DNA of 64,000 bases from Stenopsyche tienmushanensis (GCA_008973525.1 WACJ01000356.1:226441-290440); one strand, 5' to 3'. Positions 1 through 10,866 are shown, numbered from the stretch's first letter. A program made the numbers and translations. The notes: generated by a model not told the origin, from the sequence alone.

Positions 1-187
1 AATTTTGAAAATTGAGCCGTTGACGCATAAAAAAAATAGTTGTGTCCGAGCTGTCGGAGTCAGGGTGTGTATTCCCGTGGGCCTTTTTTTGAGACTATGT
101 AACATGGTGCATTGGATTGTTCTGTGGAGCAACGGTATAATTTTTTTTCTGTTAAACTTGGGAAGTTTGTCAAGTGTGAAAATAAAC

Positions 188-596
188 GCAGTATGTGGTT
201 TATTGCTTCAGGTCACGTGTAGTGTGAGCCGAAGTGTTGGGATCCAAAAGCATATGCATACTCGCTCTAAGACCGACTTAACTACCGCAGCCCAAGCTTC
301 ATTTCATCAGATCAATATGCGCCAACATGGTGCATCCATACAATAGTTTTAATAATACTATGTCTATGTTATTCCCACAAGTGTAAACAATAAGTTGACA
401 AAGTTTTTTCGCAATCGGATGAACAGTATAGAAGCGCATTAAATACGGACAAACATTAATTTCTATATATTAGACTATGCCTATGTTACTCGCGCAATCC
501 TTAGTAATAAGTGGACGAAGTTTTATCGCAATCTGATGAGCGGTATAGCAGCGCATTACATATGAACAAAGAGCGATAAATTTTTATATATTAGAT
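188..596 (+). repeat. Interspersed repeat, family A body with RTE-like dimeric tail
   Basis: The 5' part shares a 'GTGGTGTATTGCTGTGAGCC'-like block and the block GCGCCAACATGGTGCATCC with 34110-34502, 55492-55680 and 26990-27290. From about 345 it continues as two roughly 120-bp units, each ending in a T-rich TTTTTATATATTAGA-like tail. Each unit has the layout AAGTTTTATNGCAATC..GATGAACGGTATGGCAGCGCATT..ACAAAC, reminiscent of RTE-type LINE or SINE 3' ends in insects. The ORF at 5-346 is not a gene. Confidence 0.65.
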
Positions 597-1619
597 TTCT
601 TAGCCAGGACCCACACCCCCAGCCCTGACCTAGCTCTACTGAACGTGTTTTGTTTTCTTGCTTAAAAGGAATCCTAAAAGTGATACAATTGAAACCATCC
701 AAGCGCATGTTTTATTGGAGCTAAAGGACATCCCGAAGAAGGTGCTCAATACATGATTTTTAATGAATTTGGATGCTCCTTGTATTTAAAAATATTCAAT
801 TAAAAATTGTCATTCAACAGAACGCTTTTTACTATTTTTGTAATTAAACCTGCTTTTAGATATCAAGCCATAATAGGCTTTATAAAAACATCAGGAAAAC
901 GAGCAAAATAAAAAGGTTAGTTTTATAGTAACAGATTGATCCCCTCATGTATGAAATTCAAAACCGAGGCCATGCAAAGAATGTGTTCCTTGTGAATTTG
1001 AGGCGACTTGTTTATTAGATATTGATTTTGACAAAGCGCACTATCACAGCTTTGCCATACAAGGCCATGCTATTCTCATTTGGTTTCATATTCACAATGT
1101 TTGTAATTGTATCTTCTTTGAATTTACGAAATATATTTATTATTTTTAACAAACCTTTTGGGGATTGCGTAAGTCTTAAAAATAACTATAAAATCCATTT
1201 GTAAACAAGATATTTGATAGCGAGTGATTTTGTAAAATTAAAATTCACTTTGTAGTATGGAAACATTACAAAAAACTACAAAATGGGAGATGACCCGATG
1301 CACCCACTGTTCAAAACAAATCACAAGCAAACAGACACAGAAAACATTGAAACAGTAGAAGATTTAGATCATTCCAATGAAGATGAACAAAACACTAGAA
1401 AGTGACTCCGAAAATAATATTCAGAAAGATAGAACAAGATGGTTCTTTTAGCTTACACATACATCCATATGTAACACATATAAATATTTACTTTATCGTG
1501 TCTCGAGTCCCGGGACTTTGAAAAAACAACTAAGCCGTAGAGGTATGTCATGAGCTAGATATGGGTGACGGATATTCTTTCGGGTACATTTGAGTTGATT
1601 TTGGGTGATATCGAAAGCA
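597..1619. other. AT-rich intergenic stretch, nothing recognised
   Basis: Only a 60-codon ORF (1022-1204) with no family resemblance is present. I see no repeat shared with the rest of the window. Confidence 0.5.
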
Positions 1620-2280
1620 ATTCCTTTTAAAAGGTTTACTCTGCGTATTTTTATGAACTTTTAAATGGTGAGACGCCTTTTTCGTGTTCTTGTTTTTATT
1701 ATCAGACCTAGCATTTTTCAAGTACAAGTATTCTTTAGCTAGAAGTTCCCGGAATGTCCTTATTTTTATTTGTTACTTTTTGATACACGTCATGAGGATA
1801 CGGTTGTTCTTATAAGTAAATGTAATGGCAATTTGCGATGGCATTTTTTGTTTTCCGAAGGTAATTTCCACAACCAGATGACTTATCACTTTTTCATCAA
1901 TAAATGATGAAAAATGTTGACTGGGATAACATTCTATCAAAACGCCCATGTTTCACGGTAGATGTAAATGATTTGCGTTTATATTTTGCGTTATGCTCCT
2001 CATTCTCTCACAGTCTTTTGGCCTCAAATCTTAATTTTTTACGAAAGACTTACAAGTATTAAAATCTGAGAAAGACTCGAGATCTGTATTTCTATGAATG
2101 GCTGTTTGTTTTTCATAGTATCTAGCATGCCTTTACTTTGTTTTTGTTTGTTCAATCACAGACCAAATGGCCAAGCTTATCGATCTAAGATAAACACAAT
2201 AGTTGACGGAAAATCTACCACAAGTTGCATTCTTGGAGCCCGTATTTATCTCGTACATTATAGAATCGTATCGCTATTTT
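1620..2280. repeat. Unclassified repeat E, copy 1
   Basis: Bases about 1620-1760 match about 5546-5690 inside intron 4 of the SMYD-like gene (shared text includes GCGTATTTTTATGAA, GCCTTTTT and AGAAGTTCC-like blocks). About 2215-2275 is the reverse complement of about 5693-5740 (GCATTCTTGGAGYCCGTATT). The two parts are therefore arranged differently in the two copies. No coding potential is recognised. Confidence 0.55.
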
Positions 2281-2749
2281 AACAAATAGATCTATGCTAC
2301 GAGTATTGGATTCGGACGCCACAAGAAACTTCAACAGTTCGTGTTGAATGACGAACGCGTTAAAGTACAATGAAAATTTGGAAATAAATTTGATTAATAA
2401 TTTTATGATTTTAGAATGCTGTTTATGTAACATATATATATCACCATAAGTCGTGATAGTATGGGTTTTTAGAGGTACATTTGTACAAATTTTACTATAA
2501 AACTTTCATATTGATGTAGGATTTTTAGCTGTTGGAATCGTTAGATGATTATTTTTAGACCATGTTTGATACGAAACGAGCAGTCGTGTTATGAAATAAT
2601 AAATCGAAGCACTCACAAGATGCGTATAAAACATTGGTTTCGTTCGAATTTGGGTCAAACGATTACATAGAAATGCGACGTGAGTCACTTGCTTAGCAGG
2701 AAAGTGTTTGTTTGAAATGGCTCTGTTGGAGGGCGTCTCTGATGTAAAT

Positions 2750-3190
2750 AGAACGCGATGAGTGCACTTTCTCTGCGATGCTGAATTAGAGCGGGGGGGT
2801 GAAGTCACAAAGGAACGAGGGGCGAGGAACGGTTCACGAGTAGAGGCGTCGTTTCCGCGGAGGAATCCGGTCACCTGATCGTCGTGCACGTTGGCGAGAG
2901 ATCTTTTGCAGTATTCCCTGTCGTCGACGTGACCGTTGACGCTACGACGCGTCTTGACCATGTTGAGACGGCGGGCGCTAGCGAAGGCGCCGCCTGCACC
3001 TGCACTTGCACATGTCAATCCTGTCCCTGTCCCGACAAAACAAAGGCGTCCGCCGCGCCAGCGCCTCTTCGCCACCCCTCCGTATCGAGCACGTACGCCC
3101 GGACCCGTTTGGTCTAACTGCGCATTTCTTTGCGCCAAATCAATTCTCAGCACGCGGACGACGACGAAAATAATCATGTCAACCGTGCTT
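2750..3190. promoter_or_regulatory. CpG- and GC-rich patch, possible promoter region
   Basis: This stretch is much richer in GC and CpG than its surroundings (for example runs of CGCCGC, GTCGTCGACG and ACGACGACG). It lies about 1 kb upstream of the SMYD-like start codon. ORFs are open on both strands (minus 3177-2506, 223 codons; plus 2884-3117 and 2936-3196), but GC-rich sequence opens frames by chance and none of the translations resembles a protein I know. A promoter or an unrecognised first exon is possible. Confidence 0.35.
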
Positions 3191-4215
3191 TTCTAAATTT
3201 GTGCACGAAATTACATTTTATGACAACCTTAATGCGATGAGCTCAATCTAAGCGTTAATTTAAAAACTTTTTCAACGAATTATTTTTTTTAATACGAAAA
3301 TTAAAAAAAAACATATTACGATTTAAATCCTAATATAATGCATAAATGCTCAAAAATAAAATATGCATACATCTCAAAGACGATATGCTATTAAATAAAT
3401 ATACTAAATTATTTTATATTTATCTGATAAATAAAAAATTAAGAATTTATCACAATCAAAAATAATTTAATAAACTACAAAAATTTGCTTTGAAATATAC
3501 ACTATTTTGCAAATTTTTAAAAATATAAATATCATTATTTAAATATAATTTTATTTGATATGTATTATAAAATATGAACACTGCCTATAATGCTTCGCAG
3601 TAGGTCATTCTATTTTTAGAAAACGTAGACGTCGATATTCTTTGATGCTGGCCTGGCTGATGTGAATTTATCACGAGCGTCGAAAATATTATTTAAATAA
3701 ATTGGGAATAAAAAAAAACAATCGTCGACCAAAACCTGGTCGTTTTTTCGGAGTTAACACGCCTTTTTGACAGATATAGCTCAGTTCAAATCAAATGACT
3801 GAATTATATTATTAACAGTGTCACTGTATGATAAATATTGAAGATCTTAAAATATTAAATAAGATACATGTAATATGCATATGAATGTTATTTTTTTGGC
3901 TTGTTAAATGTTGTGAAATAAAAATATATTTTTTTAAATATGTATAATTTTTTGTGAGCTATTTAAAAAAAATCCGAAGGAACGAGTTGTCATTGTATTA
4001 AATGTATTACTTTTAATATCTTTGTTTCGTGGCTGTCATGCTTCGTTATTTGATATACTCTTCTACCTACGAAACTTGAAGAATAGATCATTCTATTAAT
4101 AGTTTGTGTAAACTGTGTTTTGCAGGTTAGCCTAAAATAACTGGCATACTTCACGTTATTAATACAATACTGAATAAGCTCCTAGTACAGAAAGCATGCG
4201 TATATAGTTTCTACG
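3191..4215. other. Very AT-rich stretch upstream of the SMYD-like start
   Basis: Long A/T runs and AAATAAA-like words dominate. No ORF or repeat is recognised. The core promoter and 5' UTR of the SMYD-like gene should lie at its right end (about 4000-4215), but no clear TATA/Inr arrangement can be singled out in such AT-rich sequence. Confidence 0.4.
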
Positions 4216-4280
4216 ATGGCGGAAAAAATGGCTTCGAATATTTTAAAATACAATATTGCTACACATGAAGTTTATGGAAG
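4216..4280 (+). CDS. SMYD-like gene, exon 1
   Basis: ATG at 4216 opens a 21-codon exon ending in AAG before the donor GTAAAT at 4281. It encodes the residues leading to the first SET strand; the final AG pairs with the first base of exon 2 to give the Arg of the GR motif. I see no other in-frame ATG close upstream with a donor. Confidence 0.8.
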
Positions 4281-7200
4281 GTAAATTTACTCTGTTTTTG
4301 ACAAGTTGAAAATTTCATTTAGATATTAAAAAAAGCATTGATTGAAAGCAGATTTAATTGTTATTGCTGCTTTCTCATGCTATTTACAGGGTATAAATTC
4401 ATCCGTACAAATGTGTTGGATGGCTTGGATCATTATCAATCCAATCGTCGTATTTAATTAGTTCTTGAATGTCTGTTACATGATTTAAAATTGTAATTTA
4501 TTAACTTATTATAAACGACAATCAAAATAGTTTGTAAATAGTAAGGAAAGCAGCCTAAAGCATAATTGATATTGCTAAATACTGTCTTGTTGTTTAAAAT
4601 TTTATGAATTATATTTTTTTTAGACTGTTAACAGCTTCGGAAGACATTAAAATGGGAGAAGTGATATTCAGGGACCAACCTTTAGTTGTAGGCCCAAAGA
4701 TAAAGTCAGTGCTTATTTGTATCAATTGTTATAAGCCTATATTTAAGAAATTCCATTGTTGTAGCAAGTGTAAATTAGCACCGTTGTGTGATGTCGCATG
4801 TGAGAGTTATAAAGGTTTGTATATTATTAACTCCTTTTATTATTATTGTCATAAAACATATATAAGATGTTCTTTGTGTATTTTTTTGCAGGATGGCATA
4901 CGGATATGGAATGTGAAAAATTTTCAGGTTTGCAAGACAAATTAACAGTACCAATGTTATTGAAGTCGCTGCATTTAGTGACAATATTACGCTGTATTTT
5001 GTTACGTTCTAAGGACGATAAATGTGATTGGCTAAGATTTATTGACATGGAAAGTCACGTTGAAAAAAGAAGGAATACAGGCATTTGGAAAATGCACGAA
5101 CGAAACACAAAGGTATTACTTGCGCAGATTTAATGATTTTTTTAAAATAAATATATCATTATTAAGTGTTAAAATTTGATGTACATTTTTAAGGTCTTGC
5201 ATGAAATAAATCTGTTGGAAGGCGAGAATGATATCAACGAATTAATACAGAAAATCTGCGGAATAATGGACGTCAACAGCTTCGAGCTCAGATCGTCGTC
5301 TAACGATACTGGCGTTACAAAAACCGATTCCATCTGTGGAATATATCAACTGGCGGCTCTCATGGCTCATAATTGTGTTCCCAATACGCATTTGTCTATA
5401 GATCACAAATTTAATATGAGTGTTCGTGCGAGCGTACCTATCGAAAAGGGTCAACCGATATTTTATAACTATACCAATGCACTTCAGGTGTGATAATATT
5501 TCAATTAAGATTTATTAATAATAGTAGTAGTAAAATAAAATGCAATTCCTTCTAATTAATCTGCGGATTTTTATGAATTTCTAAATGTTGAGATGCCTTT
5601 TTTGTTTCCTTCATTTCATTTTCGGGCCTTGCGTTTTCCTAGTATGACTATTTTCTGACTAAAAGTTCCTGAAATTTTATACGATACGATGTTGTAATGT
5701 ACGGGATAAATACGGACTCCAAGAATGCAACTTGTGAGCGAGCATTCACTTCTTTTAAGCCTTTTATATTGGAAATTACGTCACTTATTTTTTCTTTGTA
5801 AAATTTTGAGATCAATCTCATTATGTCGAATTGATTTTTTGGTAATTAAAAACCTTTTAGTGTAACATATTCACAAATGGAATCAATTTGTTTGAACATT
5901 CCGCATCGGTGATGTCTTCTTCGGTGTTTTTATTAAAAAAAATCCGACGTACCCTTTCAAGATGTGTCGTTAGTCCAGTTGCGTTTGACCCTTTATTTAT
6001 ACCTAGACATTTATTTTAATTTTAAAGGGAACAATCAATAGAAAAGAGCATTTGAGGGAAGGCAAATATTTTGAATGCAACTGTGACCGCTGTTGTGATC
6101 CAAGCGAACTCGGGACCAATATGAGTAGTTTAAAATGCACAAAATGCATCAGCGGTCTCATCACAATGTTTGAACCCACTAAAAGTGAGCAATTCAAAAA
6201 GAATTCCATATGGGAATGTAAATCTTGCCTATTCTTATATACAGGAGAAGAAATAAAATCTATTTTGGATGATATCAATTCAATGTTTGCCGAAATAGGT
6301 AATATATCATATAAAATCGTGTTAATACTGCGTTATATCATTGCATTGTATGTTGAATGAATATTTTAGATACTTCCAATCCAAAGAGCATAGAAGCATT
6401 TTTAATTTCTGCCGAACAACGCTTGCATCCTAATCATCATATTTTGTTGGAAGCTAAGCATTTATTGGCTGGTTTGCTAAGAGACATTTTAAATAGGTCG
6501 TTGCAACAACCCAAAAAAATACTCGCTAGGAAATTGGATATATGCAATGATTTTCTACCTATATTAAGCGTACTGGAGCCGGGAATTTCACGTCTAAGAG
6601 GTTTGATCGGTTGAATTATTATTGTATACTTTTAAATTGATGAAATATTCATTTAGTATATTTTTTATTGAATTACCGTTTAGAGCTGACCCTCTTATAG
6701 CATTTCCATCATAAATACAAACATATTTTTTAAATGAATATCAACCAAAATCTACATATATATTATATTAAGTATCTAGACTCTCATAGGGAGATTTAAA
6801 TAATTGCTTATTACAGATGAGAGTTTTTTAATGCGTTACTTTATTTTGTGTGAATTTAAATTCTCCACCAACATGCGTTTGTATTTCATGGTGTTTTCAT
6901 GGAATTAAATAGCCATGTTATACGAGGATTTGATACATTTAATCCTGGATCACTAATCATATTTTTGAGTTACTTTGAGCTACATTTTAGTTGAAATCTC
7001 ATCATCCTGTGATTTTGAAAGGGACAAAATGCATAAATTTTGCATTTATTTGACTGTGCTTGAGAAGTACTTGGCGTAACATCTTCAATTTTCAATGCTC
7101 TTCTCACACGCACAGTATTGAATCTCATCACAGTCTGTACCAGAATAGCATATTCTGACATTGTGCGGTATGCAGCAGCCACTCTGATCGCGCTTGTACG

Positions 7201-8999
7201 CTGTACCCTGGCCATATTGAGCCTAACGCTTTGTGTTTGTTGTACGTCGACCCGTATTGGGGGACCTTACAATAGTGCCGAGTGCATTACTTCGTTGTAT
7301 TGCAAAATCGACTTCTGTTTCTTCGCTGCCATGTAAAATCAAACCAATAATATAATTGTCATTCAAGGGAGTATCCTCAAGCAGCAATTCATCAACGTCA
7401 TTTTGAGAAAAAGTATCAAAACCTTCTCCGCCAAGTTGATTTGCCAAAGTAATGATTCCGTTTAATCATAGCCTATGAGACTAATGATTAGTGATCTAAG
7501 GTTAAATTGATAGAAATGTGAATGTTTTTATTAGGATATCTTTCGGAATAGGCACAAAGAATTACTATTCATAAAATAATAATTGCTACTTTAAATACAT
7601 TCTAGCACAGAATTATTTGTATAATGTAATTATTATTTTGCAGCTATAACTTTGTATGAAATGCATATCCCAATGGTTCAAATTACAAACAAAGATCACG
7701 ACGCAAGAGAAATTTCAAACTCTCAACTTTTGGTATCGCTTTTTTAAAGTTTCACTGTCAATCCTTTTATTTGATGTGTAGTATCCTCCCCTTAGTATAA
7801 TTTTAGACATAAATAATGACTGTTATGTTTGAGTCCTCGGCTTTATATATTTTTTGTATATAAAATTACTATCCTATCTTTTTTTGTTTTTGAATACTTT
7901 CACTCAAGATTTTCAACATAGGAATTCAAACAACCTGAAAATCTAACAAAACGTGATCATATCCGATGCTCTTCCATAATGTGTGCATTTGGTGATATTT
8001 TTATCGGTTACATTTTTACAATATAATGTGCGTGCAACAAAAACTTATGTGAAAAGATGAATATTACATTTTTATAACTAAATTTTTTTGGCAAAGGTGC
8101 GTTGAAGAAAATAAAACCACATTAGACATGGAATGAGGATATTCAAAATTACTACACACTTCGACAACAACAAGATAATGAGACATTTTTAAGTTGTTAA
8201 ATGCTTATACTCTTGACAATTTAAGCTTTAATCATTTACAATATACATGATTAATTTTTCATTGAGGATCACAGAATTGAAATTTCATTTTCATGAATGC
8301 AAATGATAACTTTTTGTGCGCTTATTTTGCTTGAATATTCAATTACTGTTTGTTCTCATCGTGTGGTGTTTTACGCTTTTAAGTCATTTAACGCATCAAG
8401 TAATAATAGTGCACTTTATTACATGCATTTAATGCACTTTTATATCATTTTTCCTTGCTATATACATATTTTATTTTTAAAATTTTGTTTAATACATATG
8501 AAATAATAATTGATGAAATTTACGCTGGGTAAAAAAGTGAGTTGGATCCGAATATGAATTATAAGATCATTACTTTATGGATTAAGGCTAAATTTTGACG
8601 TTATTCATTAATGGATCCAATTCAATTGCATGAGAAAATCTTTCATCGTTTATAGAACGCTTTCAATTTTTGTTTATGTTTTGACTTTTGATTTTGCATA
8701 TTGAATCAATTTCAGTGTTGAGACATTATTATGATGAATTTAAATATTTTTAATCGTTATATAATGGAATATTAATTATTTATTATGTGCATTAATAGAA
8801 GGGATTGAAGGAGGCTGAAAAATTACTGAAAGAAGCTATTCAATTACTTCTTTATGAGCCAATCGCGACTCCCGAAGGTAAGCTTTGTCGACGCGCTATA
8901 GAAGAATTAAGATTGTTGCAGACTGCAATCGAAGAAGCGACTGACGTAATGAATGCGAAATTTCCTGAAAGAAGAAGGCATAAAAATAAGAACAATTAA
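4216..8999 (+). CDS. SET and MYND domain protein, SMYD/msta-like (8 exons)
   Basis: Joined exons 4216-4280, 4624-4814, 4892-5112, 5194-5487, 6028-6298, 6370-6600, 7644-7732 and 8799-8999 give 1563 nt, 520 residues plus TAA. All introns are GT-AG and phase is kept throughout. The order seen is N-terminal SET strand (GR about residue 21, GEVIF 33-37), MYND zinc finger (C54, C57, C68, C71, C77, C81, H88, C93), SET core (AHNCVPN 217-223, then a GQPIFYNYT segment), post-SET CxCxxC at 274-279 preceded by GT..R...L, two later CxxC pairs, and a helical C-terminal region ending in a K/R/N-rich tail. This is the architecture and length of the arthropod SmydA/msta group, putative lysine methyltransferases of nucleus or cytoplasm whose substrates are mostly unknown. 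The usual NHSC motif reads AHNC, so catalytic competence is uncertain. The start is the first ATG before the first donor; a second ATG lies 4 codons later. The exon 7-8 join is the least certain. No UTR evidence is available. Confidence 0.9.
4624..4814 (+). CDS. SMYD-like gene, exon 2 (SET-N and MYND)
   Basis: The acceptor is a T-run followed by TAG at 4621-4623; the donor is GTTTGT at 4815. It encodes the GEVIF strand, the conserved VVGP, and six of the MYND cysteines. It ends one base into the Gly codon that precedes the conserved Trp-His of the MYND motif. Confidence 0.9.
4892..5112 (+). CDS. SMYD-like gene, exon 3
   Basis: The acceptor is a T-run plus GCAG ending at 4891; the donor is GTATTA at 5113. 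It begins by completing Gly-Trp-His...Glu-Cys, the last two zinc ligands of the MYND finger. The His to Cys spacing is 4 residues rather than the usual 3. The rest is the helical MYND-to-SET linker with a basic stretch near the end. Confidence 0.9.
5194..5487 (+). CDS. SMYD-like gene, exon 4 (SET core)
   Basis: The acceptor is TTTTTAAG ending at 5193; the donor is GTGTGA at 5488; the exon is exactly 98 codons. It contains the AHNCVPN segment (family form NHSCxPN) and the strand RASVPIEKGQPIFYNYT, the usual I-x-KGE-x-I-x2-x-Y region of SET. The weak acceptor is the only one that keeps frame with both neighbours. Confidence 0.9.
5540..5760. repeat. Unclassified repeat E, copy 2 (intron 4)
   Basis: Lies in the 540-bp intron 4 of the SMYD-like gene and matches parts of 1620-2280, one half direct and one half inverted. 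This shows that intron 4 has been enlarged by a mobile or duplicated sequence. Confidence 0.55.
6028..6298 (+). CDS. SMYD-like gene, exon 5 (post-SET)
   Basis: The acceptor is TTTTAAAG ending at 6027; the donor is GTAATA at 6299. It starts with GTINRKEHL, the expected continuation after the SET tyrosine strand, then FECNCDRC, the post-SET zinc-binding CxCxxC. Two further CxxC pairs follow, a feature of the msta-type C-terminal half. Confidence 0.92.
6370..6600 (+). CDS. SMYD-like gene, exon 6
   Basis: The acceptor is ATTTTAG ending at 6369; the donor is GTTTGA at 6601. It encodes a helical segment (QRLHPNHHILLEAKHLL) and the PGISRLR motif typical of this family just before the C-terminal helices. 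Intron 5, upstream, is only 71 bp. Confidence 0.9.
6943..7501 (-). mobile_element. piggyBac-like deletion element in intron 6, TTAA duplication
   Basis: TTAA flanks it at 6939-6942 and 7502-7505. The ends form an inverted repeat that shares 12 consecutive bases, ATCACTAATCAT (6949-6960 and the complement of 7484-7495), with a more diverged outermost 6 bp. On the minus strand 7447-7223 is a 74-codon acidic ORF of the kind seen at piggyBac N-termini, and about 7045-6970 encodes a Cys/basic segment (C..YAFCP..NHRMMRFQLKC) like the piggyBac C-terminal Cys-rich region. Between them, about 7215-7130 minus reads VQRTSAIRVAAAYRTMSE, which looks like a non-LTR retrotransposon RT tail. It is a defective composite element with no functional transposase. 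Confidence 0.65.
7644..7732 (+). CDS. SMYD-like gene, exon 7
   Basis: The acceptor is TTATTTTGCAG ending at 7643. It completes an Ala codon and reads ITLYEMHIPMV, which fits the ITLYELH-like segment following RLRG in this family. The donor used is GTATCG at 7733. If it were not spliced, translation would stop at TAA 7745-7747, giving a slightly shorter protein. Confidence 0.75.
8799..8999 (+). CDS. SMYD-like gene, exon 8 and stop
   Basis: The acceptor is ATTAATAG ending at 8798, with a poor pyrimidine tract. It encodes KEAEKLLKEAIQLL then LYEPIATPEGKL, the EP..S/TPEG motif at the C-terminus of msta-like proteins. A Lys/Arg/Asn-rich tail ends at TAA 8997-8999. The next 160 bp are AT-rich and carry a polyadenylation signal. 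Confidence 0.8.
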   Translation, partial: KGLKEAEKLLKEAIQLLLYEPIATPEGKLCRRAIEELRLLQTAIEEATDVMNAKFPERRRHKNKNN

Positions 9000-9157
9000 A
9001 GTTGATTTTTCAGATGTAGATTAAATTGTTATATTCAGAAAATATTGTGATTAGATCAATAGATTATTAAAGAAAATACATTGTTTAGTTCATTCCATGA
9101 TATTATCTGATTAATGAGGTGTAAATTTTTATTGTAAGTGGAAAAATACACAATTTA

Positions 9158-9163
9158 AATAAA
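9158..9163 (+). promoter_or_regulatory. Candidate polyadenylation signal of the SMYD-like gene
   Basis: An AATAAA hexamer lies about 160 bp after the stop codon at 8999, in AT-rich sequence. A second AATAAA occurs near 9286. Either could end the transcript. Confidence 0.5.
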
Positions 9164-10114
9164 TATTGAAATGTAAACTTGAAGGAATTTGATTATTTTG
9201 ATGATAGTGTATCCGTTAAGATATAACCCGTAGCTCTTATAATTTATTATATGTTAATCTATTTTAAATATTTATTTTTTCTAGAGAAATAAAGTCCGAG
9301 TGGGATCGTTCATTTTGTCATCACCAAATTCCATAAAAGAGGATTTCATCTAAAGAAATCTGAGATTATTGTGTAAAAGTAAATGCGTCCTTGGCGAAAT
9401 ATAATTAAATTACGAATTTCTCGGAATAGTAGTGGGAGGTAAATTAAAAACTCTTATAAATAATGTTATTTTTTATACTCGCTTCAGGTTTCAACTTTGA
9501 ATTAATTTGGCCTGGGAAATGAAAATCAACCCTTTCGTTCAATGTTGACATCGTTTAAATGTCAAGGGTCCCTTTAAGTCTAATGAAAGCTCTCCTACCC
9601 TTCGTTTGATGTAAGAAAACGTTACCCTAAAAATTTCGGCCGATTAAGTTCGTCAAACAAATGGACTCTTTCTCGCATAGACGAAAAAATAACATCCCCA
9701 TAATACGCTTTTTTAATTCCACGCTCATAATACACGCCGAATAATATCGAGATTTACTTCGAAAAAAAAAAGGTTTTCGGATTAACGCCACGATTGCATA
9801 ACTGCGAAAAGGACCCCAAAAAATTCGCCAAAGTTGGACATGGAAAAGTGGAGCTGGATTGAGTGGCCACACACATTGGAAGGTATTATTTTCCCCGACC
9901 ATTGCCAGGTCCTGTCGTAAGGATGACATTAAAGAAATGGCGCACGTTGCAAAAATAAATTAAAAGTTGCGTTTTTCCTTCGTCAAGTCACCCCCTTCTC
10001 AGGACGCAGCCTTCAGTACCGCACGTCCAATCCTGCAATCAGTGGCGTCCTGGGAAATTCAATATTATTTCTACGATTCCTCTATCGATCGATTTTGTGC
10101 CATAAATTCAATTA
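9164..10114. other. Intergenic, nothing recognised
   Basis: AT-rich sequence. The 100-codon minus ORF at 9929-9627 has no recognisable family features. No repeat seen elsewhere in the window. Confidence 0.45.
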
Positions 10115-10709
10115 TTAGATGTATTGAAAAGTCTTTGCCGATTTAACATAATTTCCATAATTATTACCAAGTTTTTCAATTCTTCTTTTGAAAAATTCTT
10201 CTAATTTTGAGTCGAAATATGTATAAACTTGCGGGTCGTCAACAGAGCCGTATGGGGACGGAGTGACCATAAGGTTTGTATGCTCAATCGGTCCGCTTTT
10301 CGGATCGCTGAATGAGCGGCCTGCGATCGGATGCCATACCTGAATATTATAAAACCGGACAGAGTCGATCAGTGTTGGTGCATGTAAAGTAGAATGGCTG
10401 AGTAAAATAAAAACAGTCGTCAATCCAGGCTTCGGACTCGAAATGGTTTTTGTCTCAACAAAAGCCATCGACGTTTACGACTTATGTTGTTATAAACAAC
10501 ATTTTTTTCATCCCCAGTCACAATTCGGTACAAAAATGGACGAACTTTTTATCTTGACAACAAAACTTTGCACGTGTTTCGTCGCTATTTTTTGTTATCG
10601 TCGGACAGCTCGTGCGGCATCCAAACGCCCAATCGATTCATCCTCTACATATAATTTTTCGATAGTTAATCGAGGATCGACACGTTGTAATGTTAATACT
10701 TCACCGTAA
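10115..10709 (-). pseudogene. Degenerate mariner-family transposase
   Basis: Reading the minus strand, about 10540-10450 contains a segment like FLYRIVTGDEK followed by YNNISRKRRW, the hallmark around the first catalytic Asp of mariner transposases. About 10225-10115 ends with YFDSKLEEFFKRRIEKLGNN, resembling the mariner C-terminus. Frameshifts and stops separate the parts. Between them, about 10235-10330 resembles the stretch near 22335-22440 (GGTCCG...CGGACC core), so an unrelated short repeat may have inserted. DDE transposases of this kind cut and paste at TA sites; this copy is dead. Confidence 0.7.
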
Positions 10710-10866
10710 TTTTTATTTATTGTAGTCTTGGTGGTGTTTTATTACTGTGCGGATGCTTGTTGTGTCCGACGAATACTAGGAAATTTAAATAGTCTGCCAA
10801 ACTAAATAGTGTATTTGATATTATGCTTGGTGTCTTTAACAATATTTATTTATGTATTATAGTTAA

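Noticed and set aside
5..346. 113-codon open frame at the window start
   Set aside because: Its 3' half is interspersed repeat family A, with matching non-coding copies at 26990, 34110 and 55492.
2506..3177. 223-codon open frame on the minus strand
   Set aside because: It lies across the CpG-rich patch where several frames on both strands are open. The translation is low in complexity, changes composition abruptly and matches no family I know.
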